Of a stretch of 5,258 nucleotides of DNA, positions 1 to 4,778 are shown piece by piece. The stretch covers positions 1-5,258 of the forward strand of contig JAGKXA010000265.1 of assembly GCA_021151615.1 (NCBI GenBank), given 5' to 3'. Numbering within the stretch: position 1 is the first letter of the stretch; each line of letters starts with the position of its first letter. The translations under genes were made by a program, and so were the position numbers. This DNA is from Cellvibrionaceae bacterium. GTDB taxonomy: Bacteria; Pseudomonadota; Gammaproteobacteria; Pseudomonadales; Cellvibrionaceae. The notes under the pieces are model-generated. The model saw nothing but the letters and a program-made list of their open reading frames with translations, was not told the DNA's origin and did not search any database.

Positions 1-19
1 TCTTTAAATTGTGTTCTGG

Positions 20-49
20 TTCACTTATTGTAAAGCCTTTTTCTATAAA
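20..49 (+). promoter_or_regulatory. Possible sigma70 promoter upstream of the MerR-family gene
   Basis: TTCACT at 20-25 and TATAAA at 44-49 are separated by 18 bp and match four and five of six consensus positions. If active, it would start transcription near position 56 and give the regulator gene a leader of about 130 nt containing the inverted repeats described separately. The region is AT-rich, so chance matches are likely. No other support is visible. Confidence 0.25.
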
Positions 50-84
50 TGTGACGCATAAATTTGTATTTATGTGTAAAAAGG
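36..84. repeat. Nested AT-rich inverted repeat (imperfect cruciform-like element)
   Basis: An inner stem pairs 54-63 with 68-77 around the loop TTGT; it has ten pairs, one of them G-U. An outer pair of arms, CCTTTTT at 36-42 and AAAAAGG at 78-84, encloses it. The segment GTAAAAAG at 76-83 can alternatively pair with CTTTTTAC at 109-116. It could be the weak terminator of a gene lying before the window or a leader structure of the regulator gene. No T-run follows the inner stem on either strand, so a classical intrinsic terminator is not well supported. Confidence 0.4.
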
Positions 85-147
85 TAGCAAAAATGAGATG
101 AAATGGTACTTTTTACTGTGGGTTTTGATCGAGATTTGAATAAAGAA

Positions 148-160
148 TACCCTAAGGGTA
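148..160. promoter_or_regulatory. 13-bp palindrome, candidate operator of the MerR-family gene
   Basis: TACCCT and AGGGTA form perfect 6-bp arms around a single A, ending 27 bp before the chosen ATG at 188. They lie between a possible -35 TTGAAT (136-141) and a possible -10 TAATGT (159-164), which are 17 bp apart. MerR-family proteins bind dyads in the promoter spacer and often regulate themselves, so autoregulation is a reasonable inference. The centre is much shorter than in known CueR, ZntR or CadR sites, and the spacer is not the usual 19-20 bp, so the assignment is uncertain. Confidence 0.4.
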
Positions 161-166
161 ATGTTT

Positions 167-176
167 GTTGATCAAC
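167..176. repeat. 10-bp perfect palindrome GTTGATCAAC
   Basis: This perfect palindrome begins 6 bp after the 13-bp palindrome and ends 11 bp before the ATG at 188. It would lie in or next to the transcription start region of the regulator gene. It contains a GATC site. It may be part of a regulatory site or simply chance. Confidence 0.3.
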
Positions 177-187
177 TTGGGGGTGAT

Positions 188-643
188 ATGAATATCAGTC
201 AGGCAGCGCAAGTATGCGGATTATCAACAAAAGCTATTCGTTATTACGAAGACTTGGGTTTGGTTATTCCCGCCCGTGATGTCAACAACAGTTACAGGGT
301 TTACTCAGCACAGGATGTTGAGCGCCTGTCCTTTTTACGACGGGCCAAGGCGGTGGGTTTTGAATTGGATGTGTGCCGGGAGCTATTGGCTTTGTACGCA
401 GATCCTGCCCGTCGTTGCACTCAAGTAAAGTCGTTGGTATTGGAAAAGCTGCAACAATTAGATCAGCAGGTTGAAACCCTGCTGTTAATGCGTGGATCAC
501 TCGCGCAAATGGCGGCTGAGTGCGCGGGTGACGACTCGAGTGAGTGTGCAATCATTGATCGACTTTCGGGCTCAACTGGCCCCTTGGTAAGTGGCTCGCC
601 AGCTATGGCATTTACCTTGGTGGGGGAAGTTGATCCACGCTAG
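188..643 (+). CDS. MerR-family metal-responsive transcriptional regulator, CueR-like
   Basis: A 151-residue cytoplasmic DNA-binding regulator. The N-terminal winged helix-turn-helix (about 1-70) begins MNISQAAQVCGLSTKAIRYYE and closely resembles E. coli CueR. A long dimerisation helix follows (about 80-110), then a metal-binding loop with Cys112 and Cys120 separated by AGDDSSE, the same spacing as in CueR. Known CueR proteins sense Cu(I), Ag(I) or Au(I) and activate copper export genes. Here residue 77 is Cys, where CueR has Ser; Cys at this place is typical of divalent sensors such as ZntR, CadR and MerR, so the metal is uncertain. The C-terminus is about 16 residues longer than CueR and lacks its CCHH end. 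I chose ATG 188 over ATG 161 because it gives the family N-terminus and numbering, and a G-rich stretch lies just before it. No metal exporter gene is in the window; dcd follows 69 nt downstream. Confidence 0.9.
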   Translation: MNISQAAQVCGLSTKAIRYYEDLGLVIPARDVNNSYRVYSAQDVERLSFLRRAKAVGFELDVCRELLALYADPARRCTQVKSLVLEKLQQLDQQVETLLLMRGSLAQMAAECAGDDSSECAIIDRLSGSTGPLVSGSPAMAFTLVGEVDPR

Positions 644-672
644 CGCCGGTGTTTTTCTGCCCTGAAAAAGGC

Positions 673-678
673 TATGAT
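673..678 (+). promoter_or_regulatory. Possible -10 element of a dcd promoter
   Basis: TATGAT, five of six consensus positions, lies 34 bp before the dcd start codon. No good -35 hexamer is seen 16-18 bp upstream; that space holds a T-rich stretch and a short inverted repeat (TTTTTC 652-657 with GAAAAA 664-669). The promoter may be weak, or dcd may be read through from the regulator gene. Confidence 0.3.
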
Positions 679-712
679 GCGCGCCGTTTGATTATTTGCC
701 TGGGAGAACCTG

Positions 713-1282
713 ATGAGCATCAAGTCCGATAAGTGGATGCGCCGCATGGCGGAAGAGCATGGCATGATTGAGCCATTTGAGCCGGGCCAAATTCGCTATG
801 ATGCTGCGGGTCAGCGCATAGTTTCCTATGGGACATCCAGCTATGGTTATGATGTTCGCTGTGCGGATGAGTTCAAGATTTTTACTAATGTACACTCCAC
901 CGTGGTTGATCCTAAAAATTTTGATGAAAAAAGTTTCGTTGATATCAAAAGTGATGTTTGCATAATTCCGCCCAACTCATTTGCGTTGGCTAGAACGGTT
1001 GAGTACTTCCGTATCCCGCGCAATATTCTGACTGTGTGTTTAGGGAAATCCACTTATGCGCGTTGCGGTATTATCGTAAACGTGACTCCATTGGAGCCAG
1101 AGTGGGAGGGACATGTGACGCTCGAGTTTTCCAACACTACACCATTGCCGGCAAAAATTTATGCCAACGAAGGTGTGGCACAGATGCTGTTTTTTGAATC
1201 TGATGAAATCTGCGAAACTTCTTATAGGGATCGTGGTGGTAAGTATCAGGGGCAGCGTGGTGTGACTCTCCCGCGTACCTAA
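713..1282 (+). CDS. dcd: dCTP deaminase
   Basis: A 189-residue cytoplasmic enzyme that deaminates dCTP to dUTP and ammonia, feeding dUMP to thymidylate synthesis. It belongs to the trimeric dUTPase/dCTP deaminase fold. Visible signatures are the substrate loop GKSTYARCG (111-119), the central VTPLEPEWEGH (124-134) and the catalytic segment TLEFSN, with the expected catalytic glutamate at position 138. The C-terminal KYQGQRG (177-183) matches the flexible lid that closes over the nucleotide. It resembles the roughly 188-residue Pseudomonas-type Dcd more than the E. coli form. The start is supported by GGGAGAA at 702-708, four bases before the ATG. The length is full and no lesion is seen. The bifunctional, dUTP-hydrolysing type is known from archaea and some other lineages; nothing here suggests it. 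Confidence 0.97.
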   Translation: MSIKSDKWMRRMAEEHGMIEPFEPGQIRYDAAGQRIVSYGTSSYGYDVRCADEFKIFTNVHSTVVDPKNFDEKSFVDIKSDVCIIPPNSFALARTVEYFRIPRNILTVCLGKSTYARCGIIVNVTPLEPEWEGHVTLEFSNTTPLPAKIYANEGVAQMLFFESDEICETSYRDRGGKYQGQRGVTLPRT

Positions 1283-1310
1283 TTTTTCTTTTCATTCATT
1301 GGATGTTGCT

Positions 1311-1496
1311 GTGGGTGATGTAATTCCATTTAAAAAGCCAAGCCCTTTTGAAAAGCACAAGGGCAAAAGTTTGTGTCGCAGCGGTTTTCATAAATGGGAA
1401 GTGGTAAAAGAAAAGCAGTTTGATGTTAAGCAGGGAAAGCTGGTGACGATTTATAAATGCAGTCGTTGTGGGGAACAAAAAGTGGAACTGAAATAA
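1311..1496 (+). CDS. Small zinc-ribbon-like protein of unknown function
   Basis: A short basic protein, 61 residues from GTG 1311 or 65 from TTG 1299. There is no in-frame ATG. I prefer GTG 1311 because GGA at 1301-1303 lies seven bases before it and the product then begins close to a VIPFKKP segment. Counting from the longer form, Cys26, His31, Cys54 and Cys57 (LCRSGFHKW and YKCSRCG) form a C-x4-H and C-x2-C pair, which suggests one bound zinc ion. The segment between them, EKQFDVKQGKLVTIYKC, looks like two beta strands. I recall similar small uncharacterised proteins in gammaproteobacteria, but no named function. It starts 28 nt after dcd and ends before a strong terminator, so it is probably cotranscribed with dcd. 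Conserved cysteines and the lysine-rich composition argue for a real gene that may contact nucleic acid or protein; this last point is inference. Confidence 0.75.
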   Translation: MGDVIPFKKPSPFEKHKGKSLCRSGFHKWEVVKEKQFDVKQGKLVTIYKCSRCGEQKVELK

Positions 1497-1529
1497 CGTT
1501 CGCGCAGTGCTTGAAAATATAATGCGCAC

Positions 1530-1556
1530 AAAAAAGGCTCCAACGGAGCCTTTTTT
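1530..1556. terminator. Bidirectional rho-independent terminator
   Basis: GGCTCC (1536-1541) pairs with GGAGCC (1545-1550) around a three-base loop AAC. A run of six A before and six T after extends the stem and supplies a T-tract on both strands. It lies 33 bp after the zinc-ribbon gene on the + strand and 27 bp after slyD on the - strand, so it can end both convergent transcripts. Confidence 0.93.
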
Positions 1557-1583
1557 ATTTCTGCTTTCAACAGGCAGTTGCAA

Positions 1584-2069
1584 TTAATGGTGGTGATGAC
1601 CGCCAGCACCATGGGCGTGGCCGTGGTTCAGCTCTTCTTCGGTAGCGGCACGCACTTCGGTAATTTCTACGTCAAAGTTCAGGTCAACACCGGCCAGAGG
1701 GTGGTTGCCGTCGATAGTCACCTGATCGCCTTCCACTTTGGTTACGGTCACTACTTGCAGGCCGTGTTCGGTTTCGGCGTGAAATTCCATACCGACTTCA
1801 ATTTGATCGATGCCAGAGAACATGGTTGATGGCAGTTCCTGTACCAAACCATCATCGCGTAAGCCGTAAGCTTGTGCAGCTTTAACGGCAACATTTAATT
1901 TGTCGCCTACTACTTTACCTTCCAAGGCTTCTTCCAATCCTGGAATAATGTTGCCTGCTCCGTGCAGGTAAGAGAGTGGATCTTGCCCCTCAGATGAATC
2001 CAGCACTTTGCCAGTGCCGTCAGTGAGGGTGTAGTGAAAGCTGGCAACGCTATTTTCTGCAATTTTCAT
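1584..2069 (-). CDS. slyD: FKBP-type peptidyl-prolyl cis-trans isomerase, SlyD-like
   Basis: A 161-residue cytoplasmic prolyl isomerase and chaperone. The FKBP domain is split: residues 1-69 hold YLHGAGNIIPGLEEALEG (34-51) and AYG (67-69), and the chain returns at about 128-141. The inserted chaperone flap (IF domain) occupies about 75-120, with GNHPLAG just after it (121-127), as in SlyD. The C-terminal tail is short and histidine-rich (HGHAHGAGG then four His, seven His in 149-161) and has no cysteine. E. coli SlyD has a much longer Cys/His tail that binds nickel and helps hydrogenase maturation. Metal binding here is likely weaker or different, and a nickel-delivery role is not assured. 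AAAGG on the coding strand lies a few bases before the ATG. It sits 50 nt after the DUF3108 gene on the same strand and may be the last gene of the purMN operon or have its own promoter; none is clear. Confidence 0.93.
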   Translation of the reverse strand: MKIAENSVASFHYTLTDGTGKVLDSSEGQDPLSYLHGAGNIIPGLEEALEGKVVGDKLNVAVKAAQAYGLRDDGLVQELPSTMFSGIDQIEVGMEFHAETEHGLQVVTVTKVEGDQVTIDGNHPLAGVDLNFDVEITEVRAATEEELNHGHAHGAGGHHHH

Positions 2070-2119
2070 AAGGGGCCTTTTGGGTAAATTAACTAAGCAA
2101 ATAATCTTGAATTAAAAAG

Positions 2120-2833
2120 TTAAAATTTCTCGATGGTTTTACCATCAATAGATGCTTTATGGATATAAATGGTGTATTTGCTGCCTTTTTCTTCCTGCTG
2201 CAAGCGCACAAGCAAATAATTCCAATCTTTGGCCAGCCAGGCATAGGTGACACGCTTGTCGTTATCGCGGCTGCGTTTTACTTTAATGGTATTTACTTTG
2301 CCTAATGGTGTTTCCAGTACTTCTTCGCCGAGCGTAATAAATTTGTATTCCTTCAAGTGACCGCCATCGGCAATCTGGTAACTGAAATTTGTTTGTCCGT
2401 TGATTAAATCTTGCTGCAACTGAATTTGGTAGCTGAGTTTATCTTGCACACGCTGGGCAATATCCATTTTCCAATTGGTCTGCTGAACTTTATTAATGAC
2501 CGTTTTTTTATTCCAGTCAAAGGTCAAATCTGCGTCACGATCTTTACCCAGTCCGCGACGTTTGTAGGCGTAGTGGAGTGGTTTAATGGTTTGCCTGGCC
2601 TGATCCCACTGCATTTGGCTGGTTTCAGTGATGGTGCCAATCATCGAGTCAAATTTGAATAGCAAGTCGTACTGGTTATTGGTTGTTTTGGTGAGGCGAT
2701 TGGTGACAGTAATATTAAATCCGTACAGCTTTGCCTTGTATTGATTGTCAAAAACTTTGGGTGACTCTGCTGCGGGAACAATGAAGGATGTAAACAGCAG
2801 GCAGATTAACAGGAGCGGGCGCAGGTTGTGCAT
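2120..2833 (-). CDS. DUF3108 family exported protein
   Basis: A 237-residue protein of the uncharacterised DUF3108 family. It begins with a clear signal peptide: HNLR, then a hydrophobic core LLLICLLFTSFIV (about 7-19), and a likely signal peptidase I site after VPA (residue 21). No lipobox Cys is placed for lipidation; Cys11 lies inside the core. The mature part of about 216 residues has alternating hydrophobic/polar strands, for example YKAKLYGFNITVTNRL near 32-47 and YAWLAKDWNYLLVRLQQ near 201-217, which suggests a beta-rich periplasmic protein. The closing part ending in DGKTIEKF is typical as I recall the family. The gene starts 11 nt after purN, so the two are very probably cotranscribed, as in Pseudomonas. 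The function is unknown; the link to purine synthesis may only be positional. Confidence 0.88.
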   Translation of the reverse strand: MHNLRPLLLICLLFTSFIVPAAESPKVFDNQYKAKLYGFNITVTNRLTKTTNNQYDLLFKFDSMIGTITETSQMQWDQARQTIKPLHYAYKRRGLGKDRDADLTFDWNKKTVINKVQQTNWKMDIAQRVQDKLSYQIQLQQDLINGQTNFSYQIADGGHLKEYKFITLGEEVLETPLGKVNTIKVKRSRDNDKRVTYAWLAKDWNYLLVRLQQEEKGSKYTIYIHKASIDGKTIEKF

Positions 2834-2844
2834 AGTAGTTACCG

Positions 2845-3513
2845 TTAAGCATCCGGGGCATCAATTTGATAGCCGCATTCTGCTAAAAGTTCACCCTCTA
2901 GTTCGGCTTTGCCTTGCGCCATTTTTAATTTTCCTTCCGCGAACCATTTTACTGCCAGCGGGTAAATTACGTGCTCCTGGCGTTGTACACGTTTTGCTAA
3001 TAGGCCGGCATCATCTGTTGGCAATACGGGCACGCGCGCCTGTATAGCGACTGGGCCACCATCCAGTTCAGCAGTCACAAAATGCACGCTTACGCCATGA
3101 TGACTCTCGCCCGCTTCAATTGCACGTTGATGCGTGTGTAAACCTTGAAATTTGGGGAGCAGTGATGGGTGAATATTCAGCATGCGGCCAAGGTAGTGCT
3201 CGGTAAATGCCGGGGTCAGTATGCGCATAAATCCAGCCAGCACAACCAATCCGGGTGTATAGGCATCAATGGTGCGCATCAACTCGGTGTCGAAGGCTTC
3301 GCGTGTAGCGTAGTTTTTATGATCCAACACCAGGGTGGGGATGCCAACTTTACTGGCACGGGTCAGCCCCATTACGTCCGGGCGATTACTAATGACAGCG
3401 GCGATTTCTATGGGTAAATCGCCACTGGCAACGCCATCAATTAATGCTTGCAGGTTGCTGCCGCTGCCGGAAATGAGTACAACGACACGCAAGGGTTTTA
3501 CAGCATCAGACAT
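2845..3513 (-). CDS. purN: Phosphoribosylglycinamide formyltransferase (GAR transformylase 1)
   Basis: A 222-residue cytoplasmic enzyme that transfers the formyl group from 10-formyltetrahydrofolate to glycinamide ribonucleotide, the third step of de novo IMP synthesis. The phosphate-binding loop SGSGSNLQ is at 15-22. The catalytic set Asn113, His115 (MLNIHPSLLPKF) and Asp151 (AELDGGPV) matches Asn106, His108 and Asp144 of E. coli PurN. The GLHTHQRAIEAG segment (124-135) and HHGVSVH (138-144) are also typical. The length is normal for the family, slightly longer at both ends. The ATG lies three bases after the purM stop, so the pair is probably translationally coupled, in the same order as in E. 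coli. No strong Shine-Dalgarno precedes it, which fits coupling. Confidence 0.97.
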   Translation of the reverse strand: MSDAVKPLRVVVLISGSGSNLQALIDGVASGDLPIEIAAVISNRPDVMGLTRASKVGIPTLVLDHKNYATREAFDTELMRTIDAYTPGLVVLAGFMRILTPAFTEHYLGRMLNIHPSLLPKFQGLHTHQRAIEAGESHHGVSVHFVTAELDGGPVAIQARVPVLPTDDAGLLAKRVQRQEHVIYPLAVKWFAEGKLKMAQGKAELEGELLAECGYQIDAPDA

Positions 3514-3516
3514 GGA

Positions 3517-4572
3517 TTAAAGGCCTTGCAATTCAACGCGGTGTTCGTCGCCAACGGCTTTGGCAATATGGCCGATAACAAAGGCGCTTTCGCCAGCAGT
3601 ACGCAGGATATTCAGCGCGGCATCTTTTTCGCTGGCAGGAACAGCAATCACCATGCCTACACCGCAATTAAAGGTACGGTACATTTCGCGGATATCCACG
3701 TTGCCGCCTTTTTGCAGCCATTGGAATACCGGTGGGAAAGCCCAGCTCCTGGTATCGATAACGGCTTTGCAACCTTCCGGCAGTACGCGTGGGATATTTT
3801 CAGTCAGGCCGCCACCGGTAATGTGGGCCATGGCGTTGACGCTGGATTCTTTGATCAGCTTCAACACGGATTTTACGTAAATACGGGTTGGCTCCATCAG
3901 GGCATTGGCCAAGGGCTTGCCACCGCAATCCTGATTCAGGTCGGCATTGGTTACGTCGATAATCTTGCGAATCAACGAGTAGCCATTAGAGTGAGGGCCG
4001 CTGGAGGTGAGGGCGATCAGGGTGTCCCCTTCTTTTACCTTGCTGCCATCGATAATTTCGGATTTTTCTACCACACCTACGCAGAAGCCAGCCAGGTCGT
4101 AGTCTTCGCCCTCGTACATGCCAGGCATTTCTGCAGTTTCACCGCCTACCAGCGAGCAACCGGAAAGTTCGCAGCCATCGCCAATGCCGGCAACTACGGC
4201 TGCTGCTACATCCACGTTGAGTTTGCCGGTGGCGTAGTAGTCGAGGAAGAACAGTGGTTCAGCACCGGTGACTACCAGATCGTTCACGCACATAGCGACC
4301 AGATCTATACCAATGGTGTCATGCTTTTGCAGGTTCATTGCCAGGCGTAATTTGGTGCCTACGCCGTCAGTGCCGGAAACCAATACCGGTTGGCGATAGC
4401 CTTCGGGGATCTCACACAGGGCTGCAAATCCACCCAGGCCGGCCATTACCTCGGGGCGACGGGTGCGTTTGGCAACGCTTTTAATGCGTTCAACCAGTGC
4501 ATCGCCCGCGTCAATATCAACGCCTGCATCTTTGTAACTTAAGGATGGAGTGGAGGTTTGGTTTTCGCTCAT
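3517..4572 (-). CDS. purM: Phosphoribosylformylglycinamidine cyclo-ligase (AIR synthetase)
   Basis: A 351-residue cytoplasmic enzyme that uses ATP to close formylglycinamidine ribonucleotide into aminoimidazole ribonucleotide, the fifth step of de novo IMP synthesis; it works as a dimer. Family landmarks in order are SYKDAGVDIDAGDALVERI (12-30), the nucleotide-binding GTDGVGTKL (67-75), GIDLVAMCVNDL (88-99), GGETAEMPGMY (143-153), SGPHSNGYSL (191-200), HITGGGLTENIPRVLP (250-265) and FNCGVGM near the C-terminus. The length matches E. coli PurM (about 345). The start fits family N-termini with a short polar extension; the Shine-Dalgarno is weak. It is the first gene of the leftward purM-purN-DUF3108 run and is divergent from the DUF2066 gene. 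Confidence 0.97.
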   Translation of the reverse strand: MSENQTSTPSLSYKDAGVDIDAGDALVERIKSVAKRTRRPEVMAGLGGFAALCEIPEGYRQPVLVSGTDGVGTKLRLAMNLQKHDTIGIDLVAMCVNDLVVTGAEPLFFLDYYATGKLNVDVAAAVVAGIGDGCELSGCSLVGGETAEMPGMYEGEDYDLAGFCVGVVEKSEIIDGSKVKEGDTLIALTSSGPHSNGYSLIRKIIDVTNADLNQDCGGKPLANALMEPTRIYVKSVLKLIKESSVNAMAHITGGGLTENIPRVLPEGCKAVIDTRSWAFPPVFQWLQKGGNVDIREMYRTFNCGVGMVIAVPASEKDAALNILRTAGESAFVIGHIAKAVGDEHRVELQGL

Positions 4573-4623
4573 AAGAAGGGGCTCACAGCTCTGACAGTTG
4601 GAGTGGTTTTAAAAAAGGCCGCC

Positions 4624-4629
4624 ATTCTA
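4624..4629 (-). promoter_or_regulatory. Probable -10 element of the purM promoter
   Basis: On the - strand this reads TAGAAT, five of six consensus positions. It lies 51 bp before the purM ATG, in the divergent intergenic region. The -35 region about 17 bp upstream (CACCAT) is poor, so an activator or weak basal expression is possible. I found no E. coli PurR-type operator around it. Confidence 0.45.
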
Positions 4630-4706
4630 GCAGCTAATGCCGTTACATGGTGATGCTTGCCCAAAATAGTCTGCGCTGAAATTGTGGTAATCACCGTCAA
4701 AGGAGT

Positions 4707-4737
4707 TTGCCGCCTGTTGCGGCAAGCCTGTTACAAT
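4707..4737 (+). promoter_or_regulatory. Extended -10 promoter with overlapping inverted repeat, upstream of the DUF2066 gene
   Basis: TACAAT at 4732-4737 is preceded by TGT, giving an extended -10 (TG-n-TACAAT). TTGCCG at 4707-4712 could serve as a -35 with a long 19-bp spacer. The arms TTGCCGC (4707-4713) and GCGGCAA (4719-4725) form a perfect inverted repeat around CTGTT, covering the -35 and half the spacer, where a regulator could bind. The predicted transcription start near 4744 leaves a leader of about 35 nt before the TTG start codon. Confidence 0.55.
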
Positions 4738-4767
4738 GCCGCCCATTCCGTCCAATTCAGGCAAATC

Positions 4768-4772
4768 AGGGG
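4768..4772 (+). promoter_or_regulatory. Shine-Dalgarno fixing a TTG start
   Basis: AGGGG lies six bases before TTG 4779. With the signal peptide that begins there, it decides the start of the DUF2066 gene, which has no ATG near its 5' end in frame. Confidence 0.7.
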
Positions 4773-4778
4773 TTAGCT

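Noticed and set aside
3..101. Open frame from the window start to the TGA at 99-101 as the tail of an upstream gene.
   Set aside because: The translation is low-complexity and AT-driven, resembles no family I know, and passes through the nested inverted repeats.
161..187. Upstream ATG at 161 as the start of the MerR-family gene, with AAGGG two bases before it.
   Set aside because: It would add nine residues not found in CueR-like proteins, place the AAGGG too close for good initiation, and include a palindrome that looks regulatory. ATG 188 gives exact CueR numbering.
1502..1527. GCGCA/TGCGC inverted repeat after the zinc-ribbon gene.
   Set aside because: Five-base arms with a 16-base centre are too weak, and the strong terminator right after explains the site.
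1296..1583. A 95-residue open frame on the - strand covering the zinc-ribbon gene and the terminator.
   Set aside because: It runs through the bidirectional terminator and opposes the Cys/His-containing small protein; its Phe/Leu-rich sequence is a by-product of AT-rich DNA.
3448..4350. A 300-residue open frame on the + strand opposite purM and the start of purN.
   Set aside because: It is antisense to strongly conserved purM and purN coding sequence, has no recognisable domain or ribosome site, and its composition fits a frame shadow.
4603..4637. On the - strand, a short GC stem (GCTGC with GCGGC) followed by six T, resembling a terminator before purM.
   Set aside because: The stem has only five pairs with one G-T wobble and overlaps the likely -10 of purM, so it would not be transcribed from that promoter.
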